NCBI GenBank assembly: GCA_964342825.1
Contig: CAYFHO010000015.1
Location: 16,432-80,431, forward strand
Length of the DNA stretch: 64,000 nucleotides
From: AAA164-E04 sp964342825
Lineage (GTDB): Bacteria; Verrucomicrobiota; Verrucomicrobiia; Limisphaerales; AAA164-E04
Direction: 5' to 3'
How positions within the stretch are numbered: the first letter of the stretch is position 1; the number at the start of each line of letters is the position of its first letter. A program made the position numbers and the translations under genes. The notes below the pieces were generated by a model, which saw nothing but the letters and a program-made list of their open reading frames with translations, was not told where the DNA came from and did not search any database. Positions 34,350 through 41,724 of the stretch are shown piece after piece.

Positions 34350-37013
34350 CTACGATTGAAATTGTGTACGATGCCTCACCAACCTCCATCTTAAGTAAAA
34401 AGCCAAAACACCCAAAATCAAAAGAGCCACAGTCCCGGGCTCAGGAATGCTGGGCACAGTTTCGACTGGTACTGGCACCAAGCCCATTTCGTTGTATTGT
34501 TCAATGGTTTCCAATACGACTGCTCCAGTGACAGGTGTAACCAACTGATGCCTGGAAGCCAATTGAATTGCTGAGTCCACTCGTTTTTTTGCACGTAAAT
34601 GATTCACCGCTTCATAGGCCCATAATCGCTCAATGTGGCGTGTTACCTGAGGCATTGTTTCCAAACCTTGCACCTTATCTTTTCTTTGATGAAGACGTGC
34701 AAATTCGTAAGCAGGTTCACCTGCAGACGGTGAGTTCGCCCAACGCTCTAATGTCGCTCCCAGGCCCTCATACTTTGGAGCCCTGGAGGCATGCAGATCG
34801 TCGAAAGCTTCCATGATTCGGTTTGGGCCACTTTCCATTGCGTAGGAAACCAACTGAATCTCACCTCGAGAACGTTCCATGCGCTGGAGTATCGATGCGA
34901 TATCACCAAACACAGAAGGCTGAGGCCCATGAATCCACCATATGGTGTCTGCTCCCATCTCAAGGGCCACATCCCAGGCAGAAGTCAAAGCGAGCAAGTT
35001 ATCCTGCCCACCGATTGGTGTCGTGGTCGAAAGTTGCGAACGAACCTCACTGAGATTGAACACAACGGGATTGCGATCTGAATCCATGAATGCGGGAAGG
35101 TCGGAAGCAACGATCACTCGCACGTTTTCCAATTTTTCCAAGTTGGATAAGGCTTCGCGGATTTCCGTGAAGTGAGCAGACATGGACACAGAACCATCCA
35201 CGACGACGACGGTGGATTGAATAGTTTCTGGTTTCGATTCTATGAGCCTTTGAATCACTACATGGTCTTCCTCCATTGCCTCTGTCCATACCTCGGTCAC
35301 CTCCTCGGGTCGAACAACCTGGATCGTGCTTTTAGCCGTCAGCAGTTCACTATCCTTCAGCTTTCCCTGAAGAGTGAAATCGCCCTCTTTGAGGGATCCT
35401 TGCCTGAATAAAGTTGGATCAGCTTCAAGTGCTGAACGTGATTCGATCCATACGGTGTGCTTGAGATCTGGTTTTAAATTGAAATTACGTTCCACCATGG
35501 CTGGCAATCGAAAACGCCCATTGGTTAAATCCAACATATCCAACGGTGCAGTGATCCCAAACCGAATTTTCATTTTGCCTCCGTCCGCGGGTACGGGAAA
35601 ACATTGCACCAGGACTTGATCCGGCCCTGAAGTAGTAACCAGGACCGGATCGCGCCTGCGTTCAACGGCAATTTTTTGATATGCCTTTCGCGTTTTCTCA
35701 CGGGAAGCAAAAGCTGCTTCGCGTTCTTCTCCATTCACCCAGAGAGTTAATCTGGAAACGACCCCGCCGGGCGGCAGCTGGATTTGAGTCCGAGCTTCAC
35801 GCGCTCTTGAAGCTTGGTTCTCAAATTCCATAGTCCATTCCGTATACGAAGTGGCGGAGGATGTTTCGACACGGCTGTCCATTCTGGAGCTGATCATTTT
35901 CAAGCCACGGACGCGTCCGGCGACAGCCGTTCCGCCCAAGGCTGAGTCGAAATCCCATGTAAACTCCTCGTCCAACATGCTCCAACGCCCCTGGCGAGTG
36001 TAGAGACTGGGAGGTTTCACCGCATTGAAAGGTTTACCGGTCACTCGATAATAGATCCTTCGAGCGTCTTCTTGAGTCACTTTATCACTTGAAAGAACAA
36101 ACCAGGAACTGACATCGAAAACACGGCGTGGTCTTTCATAGCAGGCTTTCAACATGATCTCTTCGTTCCCAAAGGAACGGAGCCATCGAATGCCACGGTC
36201 ATTGGTGGAGACCTCTTCTGAATCGGCCCATCGCAGTCCAACTCGAGTCATGAAACTTGGGGCTTCCAGTAAAAATAATACGCAGACGGCCATGGAGAAA
36301 CCGGACCAAAACAACCGACGCTTCATAAAGGAGGATTCGATCCGATCGCTGCATTGAGCCCAGATCACAAAACCTGAAAGGCAGGTCGCCAAAGGTGTCA
36401 ATGGCAGTAATCCGAGGCCAAAATAAATTGTCGTGATAATTCCAATGGGCAACAAGGGTATGAACAGGATGGTATAGATCAAACTCACCCCTAAATTGAA
36501 TATCACACCCAAAGAAATCCAATTGGGAAGAGCACTGCAACTGTTGTTCAGTCGCGATAAGGCCAGCAAATTAATCGCTGGAATGCCAAACATAACCAAA
36601 CCATGCCAAACCGAAGGAACAGGATCGAATATAATGGCAGTACACATCCTGGTTGAAAACTCGATGATTAAAGCAACCAGAGGCCACAGAACCGCAGTGA
36701 AGGTAAGAAGCCCAAGTTTGAATTTGGATCCGGATTCGGACTGCGTTTGATTCCCTGAACTCAAGGCTACGACTTCTTTGGGATCAGCCCGATCTTCATT
36801 GGAATCTCCCAGGTCTCCTATGCGAGTCAGGATGGACTTCAATTGATCTGCATCCAAAACGGTTAATCCTGCTGAATGGATTTCTTCATCCACATGGCGT
36901 TTCAGATCTTCCTCCACCTCAGCAGCATCAGCTTCCGACCCATTGAGTTGTTTTCGCAAACGCTGGCCATAAGCTTTCCATTCGGCCTTTGCCGATTCTG
37001 TCCATTTTGCCAT
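34350..37013 (-). CDS. HAAS-membrane-VIT-vWA protein with PEP-CTERM-like C-terminus
   Basis: 887 residues. 1-90: helical HAAS/DUF1700-like prefix ('VEEDLKRHVDEEIHSAG', 'DQLKSILTRIGDL'). ~98-270: five or so transmembrane segments. ~395-530: VIT-like domain ('SYTEWTMEFENQASRAREAR', 'GEEREAAFASREKTRKAYQK', 'VQCFPVPADGGKMKIRFGIT'). ~600-740: von Willebrand A domain with MIDAS 'VVVDGSVSMS' (DxSxS). ~850-887: 'IPEPGTVALLILGVLAFYLR' then RWRLVRHR, i.e. a PEP-CTERM signal (PEP, hydrophobic helix, basic tail). It starts 1 base after the PadR stop. PadR-HAAS pairing is established; joining it to VIT-vWA-PEP-CTERM is unusual. Function unknown; perhaps an adhesive or metal-dependent surface sensor. Confidence 0.8.
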   Translation of the reverse strand: MAKWTESAKAEWKAYGQRLRKQLNGSEADAAEVEEDLKRHVDEEIHSAGLTVLDADQLKSILTRIGDLGDSNEDRADPKEVVALSSGNQTQSESGSKFKLGLLTFTAVLWPLVALIIEFSTRMCTAIIFDPVPSVWHGLVMFGIPAINLLALSRLNNSCSALPNWISLGVIFNLGVSLIYTILFIPLLPIGIITTIYFGLGLLPLTPLATCLSGFVIWAQCSDRIESSFMKRRLFWSGFSMAVCVLFLLEAPSFMTRVGLRWADSEEVSTNDRGIRWLRSFGNEEIMLKACYERPRRVFDVSSWFVLSSDKVTQEDARRIYYRVTGKPFNAVKPPSLYTRQGRWSMLDEEFTWDFDSALGGTAVAGRVRGLKMISSRMDSRVETSSATSYTEWTMEFENQASRAREARTQIQLPPGGVVSRLTLWVNGEEREAAFASREKTRKAYQKIAVERRRDPVLVTTSGPDQVLVQCFPVPADGGKMKIRFGITAPLDMLDLTNGRFRLPAMVERNFNLKPDLKHTVWIESRSALEADPTLFRQGSLKEGDFTLQGKLKDSELLTAKSTIQVVRPEEVTEVWTEAMEEDHVVIQRLIESKPETIQSTVVVVDGSVSMSAHFTEIREALSNLEKLENVRVIVASDLPAFMDSDRNPVVFNLSEVRSQLSTTTPIGGQDNLLALTSAWDVALEMGADTIWWIHGPQPSVFGDIASILQRMERSRGEIQLVSYAMESGPNRIMEAFDDLHASRAPKYEGLGATLERWANSPSAGEPAYEFARLHQRKDKVQGLETMPQVTRHIERLWAYEAVNHLRAKKRVDSAIQLASRHQLVTPVTGAVVLETIEQYNEMGLVPVPVETVPSIPEPGTVALLILGVLAFYLRWRLVRHRTQFQS

Positions 37014-37014
37014 A

Positions 37015-37356
37015 TCAAGATCCTTTACGTTGAAGTGTTTTCATGCCTTTGAGCAAAGTTTTTAAGTGAGCATCCATCAAACCTACGACCTCCAAGCCTT
37101 CCTCTGTCAGTGAGTAGTATTTGCGAGCTGGACCGCCGGTGGATTCTTCCAGACGCGACGAGATGAGGCCGTGTCGACGTAGTCGAGAGAGTAAGGGGTA
37201 AACGGTTCCTTCAGTAATCCCCAGGCCAGGCACACCTACCAGACCTTTGACCAAATCGTATCCATAACGTTCACGATCTTCCAAGGCGGTGAGGATGCAC
37301 ATTTCGAGCAATCCTTTGCGCACTTGAACCGTCCAATTATCAAAAAAATCAGTCAT
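37015..37356 (-). CDS. PadR-family transcriptional regulator
   Basis: 113 residues, a minimal PadR: 'VRKGLLEMCILTALEDRERY' then 'GYDLVKGL', the winged helix 'GITEGTVYPLLSRLRRHGLI' and 'ARKYYSLTEEGLEVV', with a short dimerisation helix at the end. PadR proteins of this size commonly control a neighbouring HAAS/DUF1700 membrane protein. Its start ATG shares one base with the stop of the upstream membrane gene (TAATG), and the downstream HAAS protein starts 1 base after its stop. Autoregulation of the whole operon through the site near 38,500 is likely. Confidence 0.92.
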   Translation of the reverse strand: MTDFFDNWTVQVRKGLLEMCILTALEDRERYGYDLVKGLVGVPGLGITEGTVYPLLSRLRRHGLISSRLEESTGGPARKYYSLTEEGLEVVGLMDAHLKTLLKGMKTLQRKGS

Positions 37357-37886
37357 TAATCGAACAACCAGTTTAAGAATTTATGAGGAGCCAGGAAGAG
37401 TGATCCTAAAGAGAGGCCAGCAAATGCCATGTACAGCAGACAACTAAAAGACAGCCACCTGATTCGTTTGAAAGCAAAACTAAATAAGGTCGTCACCCCG
37501 GCAGCATATAAAGAAAAAAACAACCCGATGACACAATACTCACCAATTTCAAGATGAATCTTTAATGCCGCATCCTCCAAGGATTCCCCAAAATGGGGCC
37601 AACGTCCCAAACCCAAACGAATATGCAGAACAAAAGCATAAAATATAATCATCACCAACAAAGGCATGAGCGCTGCTCCCAATAGCGCCCCTGTGGAAAC
37701 AGCAAACTTCCAGGCCCCTTGAAAACAATGGGTAGGAGTATCACCAATGGGATTTCTCGTACGTAATCGAGCCAGACTCAACCCAATCATCGTGATGAGA
37801 AAACATATAAATGCAGGCACAGAAGCCGAAAGAACGTCTGAGAAATCAATGTTCATGAAAGTTCGTGGATTGACTTTGTTCGACAT
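37356..37886 (-). CDS. Four-helix membrane protein of the PadR operon
   Basis: 176 residues with about four transmembrane segments ('VPAFICFLITMIGLSLARL', 'GALLGAALMPLLVMIIFYAF', 'IGLFFSLYAAGVTTLFSFAF', 'FSCLLYMAFAGLSLGSLFL'). The first ATG (37886) overlaps the upstream gene by 41 bases; the second (37856, MNIDFSDV) overlaps by 11 and is a reasonable alternative. The stop overlaps the PadR start by one base. No family recognised; it may partner the larger membrane/vWA protein. Confidence 0.7.
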   Translation of the reverse strand: MSNKVNPRTFMNIDFSDVLSASVPAFICFLITMIGLSLARLRTRNPIGDTPTHCFQGAWKFAVSTGALLGAALMPLLVMIIFYAFVLHIRLGLGRWPHFGESLEDAALKIHLEIGEYCVIGLFFSLYAAGVTTLFSFAFKRIRWLSFSCLLYMAFAGLSLGSLFLAPHKFLNWLFD

Positions 37887-38493
37887 CTACTTTTGGAAGA
37901 ATCAAGCCTTCCCTGTGCATGAATCTCCCCAGCCACGAGAAAAAGCATAAGAGGCTCCACCATCCTGCCATTAGAATCACATTTCCCCCATCAATCCAAA
38001 ATTCACCATCCACCTCCTGAAAGAACATATGCAGCGTCATGTAGGGCGCAAGGAATGGACCAATCGTGAGAAAGAAAAGAATCCACCAGGGAATTCTAAG
38101 GAAAATGGGGCGATCGAAGTTCAAAAATGAGGCAAACAAGAATGGAGAAAAAAGTACCAGGCCTTTTATGCACCAACGATCCCATTTCCCTCGACACTGA
38201 ATAACCAGCAGGCAAATGCCCACAAAGATTCCGATTGTTTCCGGCGATTTTAATCCACGCACCCAATGCGACAGATCCAAATAATCCAGGTGTCCCTGAA
38301 AGTTATTCTTCATCGCGAAAGGAATCCCCACCGTCGCGGTATAAGCGAAGAGGGTCATCACAAAAACCCATATCGCCCCGACCACAAACAAAGACCAGCC
38401 TAACACCGCAAGCCATCGATTTTTCTGCACCCAGGTGTTTCCTGGGATGAATCTGGAATCAATGAAGTTCATATTTAGCATCACAAGATACAT
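37846..38493 (-). CDS. Multi-pass membrane protein, first gene of the PadR operon
   Basis: 215 residues from the ATG at 38493; ATGs at 38481 and 38472 are also in frame. About five transmembrane segments ('LAVLGWSLFVVGAIWVFVMT', 'TIGIFVGICLLVIQC', 'GLVLFSPFLFASFLNF', 'IPWWILFFLTIGPFLAPYMT', 'LMAGWWSLLCFFSWLGRFM'). No recognised family. It overlaps the next gene and is the first of four tightly packed minus-strand genes. A near-palindrome with PadR-like character ends directly upstream of the start. Confidence 0.7.
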   Translation of the reverse strand: MYLVMLNMNFIDSRFIPGNTWVQKNRWLAVLGWSLFVVGAIWVFVMTLFAYTATVGIPFAMKNNFQGHLDYLDLSHWVRGLKSPETIGIFVGICLLVIQCRGKWDRWCIKGLVLFSPFLFASFLNFDRPIFLRIPWWILFFLTIGPFLAPYMTLHMFFQEVDGEFWIDGGNVILMAGWWSLLCFFSWLGRFMHREGLILPKVDVEQSQSTNFHEH

Positions 38494-38507
38494 TGCTATA
38501 CATAGTA
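38494..38507. promoter_or_regulatory. Near-palindrome, candidate PadR operator
   Basis: Plus strand TGCTATACATAGTA; arms TGCTAT/ATAGTA match at 5 of 6 positions around AC. On the minus strand the region also has ATGTAT twice, 10 bases apart (one helical turn). It sits at the 5' end of the PadR-containing operon. Confidence 0.45.
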
Positions 38508-38929
38508 GTATGCGATACCCGTGTCAAGTGGTTTATCTTTCCGGAAGAGCTTGCTCCTTTTTTGTAAGCCATATTGCATTATAGGTGATTTCCGTAGGGA
38601 TGGATCCTGAGCTGGAAGATGAGCTGAGACAGGTGGCAAATGCAAAGGTTGTTTCCAAATCGGAGTTGCTCAAAAAATCGGACACAATCCAAACTGAGAG
38701 GGATCAATATGGTAGGGCCACGCTGCCGCGTGGCCGTGAGCGCGTTGGGAATGAACGATAGCCTACAGAAATGTGCGGACTCGCTACTGGACAAGCAGTC
38801 CCGACGCGTCGTGGACATTCCTACCAAGATGCAGGCTGTTTTCCTCCCACTCTGAATCGCTTCCCAAACAATCCCCGATTCAAGGAGTTCATTGGCAGAA
38901 ACGCGATTCTGCATTAGTAATTTTTAGAG
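38508..38929. other. Gene-free intergenic stretch
   Basis: Between the PadR operon and the ModA-like gene. Short open frames at 38579-38914 (-) and 38640-38855 (+) overlap each other and have no domain or signal features. The middle contains a GC-rich hairpin repeat (38716-38735) and a second weak stem GGACT...AGTCC around 38767-38795. Confidence 0.5.
38716..38735. repeat. GC-rich perfect hairpin, REP-like
   Basis: GGCCACGC (38716-38723), loop TGCC, GCGTGGCC (38728-38735): an 8-base perfect stem with a 4-base loop, unlike a terminator as no T run follows. REP-type intergenic palindromes look like this. No second copy is seen in this window. Confidence 0.55.
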
Positions 38930-39457
38930 ATGACTCGACGTAAAGAAAATATCCTGATCCTGACATGCACCCTGGTGCTGGTCATACTGCTGACTGTATG
39001 GCGGGCAAGCAAATTGACCATGCAAGAGGATACGGGCCCGCTGCCCAAGGGCCAAAGATCCATGAAACCCGTCGAACTCTATATCGGGGCGGACATCAAC
39101 CCAACATTGTCCGATTTAATCACCGCCTTTGAACTCGCCCATGGAGTTAAAGTGAAGCAATTGAATCTGTCGGAGTCTGAATCTGGAAATCTGAACGCTC
39201 TGGAACTGAATTCCTCCGGTTTACTGCTGATGAAAGAACTTCAAACGAGCAAGCTGCGATCAATAAATTCTTCATGGACGGAAACCTCCATTCCAATGGA
39301 TCAAACTGCATCCAGCCCCACGGCCGAACAACTCATCATGTTTCATTTCCCCAGTGAAACAGCTGATCCCAATGTCATTGAAGTTGTGAAATATCTTTCG
39401 GGAACCAACCAGGCACATTACCTCTACTCAGATTCCCCGGAACCTACCCAGCCTTGA
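38930..39457 (+). CDS. Small membrane-anchored protein resembling a truncated ModA-type binding protein
   Basis: 175 residues. An N-terminal helix ('ILILTCTLVLVILLTVW') serves as signal anchor. The segment 'VELYIGADINPTLSDLITAF' and 'ELAHGVKVKQL' follows the opening beta-alpha unit of ModA/sulfate-type solute-binding proteins (normally 'xVFAAASL-x-AxxxLxxAFEKxTGVKV'). A later 'DPNVIEVVKYLSGTNQAHYL' resembles the C-terminal helix of such proteins. The two middle lobes, with the ligand site, are missing: family members have ~230-260 residues. It may be a degenerate or repurposed remnant. No transporter genes are nearby. Confidence 0.55.
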   Translation: MTRRKENILILTCTLVLVILLTVWRASKLTMQEDTGPLPKGQRSMKPVELYIGADINPTLSDLITAFELAHGVKVKQLNLSESESGNLNALELNSSGLLLMKELQTSKLRSINSSWTETSIPMDQTASSPTAEQLIMFHFPSETADPNVIEVVKYLSGTNQAHYLYSDSPEPTQP

Positions 39458-39529
39458 TATCTGCCCTGATCGCCCAACGCAATTGTCATTAGGATTGCAT
39501 AAGTTTAGTGGCGACTTTACAAAACTGCC

Positions 39530-40645
39530 ATGAGTTCATCCAAATGCAGGTGGGGAATCCTGAGTACTGCCAATATTGCACGCAAAAATTATCAGGCCAT
39601 TTATCACTCGGGAAATGCCAATGTCGTTGCAGTCGCAAGTCGCGACCTTCTTAAAGCGCAAAGCTTCATTGATGAATGCCAACAACAAAGTCCCTTTAAT
39701 CCTGCTCCAGTCGCGTTGTCGAGCTACGAAGCTCTGATTGAAAACTCGGAAATCGATGCAGTTTACATCCCATTACCAACCGGTCTGCGCAAAGAATGGG
39801 TGATAAAAGCCGCGCGAGCTGGTAAACACGTCATGTGCGAAAAACCCTGTGGGATCAGTGCTACTGATCTGGAGGAAATGATAGGTGTCTGCAAAGAAAA
39901 CAATGTCCAATTCATGGACGGAGTCATGTTCATGCACAGTCAACGCCTGGAAGCCATTCGGTCTGTGCTCGAGGATCAACAATCTGTAGGAGACATCAAA
40001 CGCATCACCGCCATGTTCAGCTTCTGCGCTCCTGAGGATTTCCTTCAGGGCAATATTCGAATGCACAGTGAACTGGAACCGGCAGGATGCCTGGGTGATT
40101 TGGGATGGTACACCATTCGATTTAGTTTGTGGGCCATGGACTATGCCATGCCAACTCATGTAACCGGGAAAATCTTGAATGGCACAGGAAGACCCGACAG
40201 TCCGGATCGAGTACCCACCGAATTCTCTGGGGAGCTGTTTTTTGAAAGTGGAGTTTCAGCCAGTTTCTACAATTCATTCCTCACGGAAAACCAACAGTTT
40301 ATCAGCATCAGTGGAAACAAGGGTCAGTTGACCATGGAGGATTTCGTTCTGCCTTACTATGATTCCGAGGTGGGGTTTGAAGTCAATCAGGCACGCTTTG
40401 AAGTCAGTGGTTCTCAATTTAATATGGAACGACACATCAAACGGCACTCTGTTCAGGAATACTCCAACAATCATCCTAACGCACAGGAGACACGATTGTT
40501 CAAAAACTTTTCCGAATGTGTTCTCAGCGGAAAATTAAATCCACATTGGCCTGAGATTGCATTGAAAACACAAACCATCATGGACGCCTGCCTTAAATCA
40601 GCACAACAAAACGGAGCGGAGATCGTTGTCGGCAAACAGGACTGA
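39530..40645 (+). CDS. Gfo/Idh/MocA family oxidoreductase (xylose/dihydrodiol-dehydrogenase-like)
   Basis: 371 residues. The N-terminus 'WGILSTANIARKNYQAIYHS' and 'VVAVASRDLLKAQSFIDEC' fit the Gfo/Idh/MocA Rossmann fold of the dihydrodiol / D-xylose dehydrogenase branch. The catalytic 'CEKPCG' and 'FMDGVMFMHSQR' are typical of that branch, as is 'GCLGDLGWYTIRFSLWAM'. No signal peptide. Plausible substrate is an aldose such as xylose; a xylose isomerase occurs at 56.6 kb. Stands between a ModA-like gene and a convergent cyclophilin. Confidence 0.9.
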   Translation: MSSSKCRWGILSTANIARKNYQAIYHSGNANVVAVASRDLLKAQSFIDECQQQSPFNPAPVALSSYEALIENSEIDAVYIPLPTGLRKEWVIKAARAGKHVMCEKPCGISATDLEEMIGVCKENNVQFMDGVMFMHSQRLEAIRSVLEDQQSVGDIKRITAMFSFCAPEDFLQGNIRMHSELEPAGCLGDLGWYTIRFSLWAMDYAMPTHVTGKILNGTGRPDSPDRVPTEFSGELFFESGVSASFYNSFLTENQQFISISGNKGQLTMEDFVLPYYDSEVGFEVNQARFEVSGSQFNMERHIKRHSVQEYSNNHPNAQETRLFKNFSECVLSGKLNPHWPEIALKTQTIMDACLKSAQQNGAEIVVGKQD

Positions 40646-40667
40646 TCAAGTCGGGATTTGATCTTAT

Positions 40668-41537
40668 TCAATCACCCTCCGCCTGGATAATCTTCACAAA
40701 TACCATCTGCCGGGTAGCCACGAAATTATCCATTGAAATACGACCGCTGGGGCTTAGCAACGCCCCACTATAATCCCTCAGATTTTCGGTTGCAAAAAGG
40801 TATTCAATCGCTCCGGCTTCGGGCGTCCAGTGCAATTCAACACTTCCTGTGGGCATGCGCACCATGGATGCATCGGCAGATTTTATATCAGGCAGGGGAT
40901 CCTCCAGACTGTCCAAACCAAATGCTTCTGCGGCAGCTCCCACCCGTACGATGTCAATAGTATGGATGATAGGCTTGGTCCCCGGTGCCTCGGTGGGAAT
41001 TCGTCCGAGCACTAACACCCGATCCATTCCTTCCACTACTTCCCCGAAGACAGAATGCTTGTCGTCAAGATGAGGCTGGGGGGAGAGTGTGACAAAAAAC
41101 TGACTTCCATTGGTGTTGGCACCGGAGTTTGCCATGGAGAGAATACCGGCTTTGTTATGTCTGAGATCTGGATGAAACTCATCCTTAAATTGATAACCCG
41201 GGCCATCGTTGCCAAGACCATTGGGGGATCCACCCTGGATCACGAAATTTGAGATAATGCGATGAAAGGTAATACCATTGTAAAACTTGTCGTTACGAAT
41301 CTTTCCATTGGTCAAGTCGAGCCATGTTTTGGTTCCTTCAGCCAGCCCGACAAAGTTCGCAACCGTTCGAGGCGCTTTTTCAAAAGCGAGGCTTACGGTG
41401 AATTCCCCGAACTCGGTACGCAAGACAGCATACAGTCCGTCTTCATTCGGCACTGCGGAAACCATGATTGAGCCGCTGCAAAACAAGCCGACAAACAAAG
41501 CAAGCCATCGATTGGAAAAGGATCTCAAAATGTGCAT
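40668..41537 (-). CDS. Secreted cyclophilin-type peptidyl-prolyl isomerase with C-terminal extension
   Basis: 289 residues from the ATG at 41535-41537 (signal peptide about 1-28); the frame is open for 29 codons upstream, which lack signal character. The cyclophilin domain covers about 36-200: 'FYNGITFHRIISNFVIQGGS' with active Arg in 'FHRI', 'GILSMANSGANTNGSQFFVT' and 'LDDKHSVFGEVVEGMD'. About 80 C-terminal residues form a fibronectin-like strand domain ('TGSVELHWTPEAGAIEYLF'). It folds exported proteins, and is periplasmic or surface-bound. Convergent with the dehydrogenase gene. Confidence 0.9.
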   Translation of the reverse strand: MHILRSFSNRWLALFVGLFCSGSIMVSAVPNEDGLYAVLRTEFGEFTVSLAFEKAPRTVANFVGLAEGTKTWLDLTNGKIRNDKFYNGITFHRIISNFVIQGGSPNGLGNDGPGYQFKDEFHPDLRHNKAGILSMANSGANTNGSQFFVTLSPQPHLDDKHSVFGEVVEGMDRVLVLGRIPTEAPGTKPIIHTIDIVRVGAAAEAFGLDSLEDPLPDIKSADASMVRMPTGSVELHWTPEAGAIEYLFATENLRDYSGALLSPSGRISMDNFVATRQMVFVKIIQAEGD

Positions 41538-41724
41538 GAGTAAATCTTTGATGTAAATTTGTTCTCCACCAAACCCCTTTTTAGTAAAAAAGCCAAGCAG
41601 TAAAACTGGATGGAATGGGTTCAACTCTTTTACCTGACTTGAGGTATGACCTGCGGAATGAAATCAACCAACCTGTCGAAAAATTTCTTTGCGCCTGAAC
41701 ACAAGCACATGAGATAAAAGGGCC

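Noticed and set aside
38579..38914. 111- and 71-codon frames on opposite strands in the gap before the ModA-like gene
   Set aside because: They overlap each other and span a hairpin repeat; neither shows signal, membrane or domain features.
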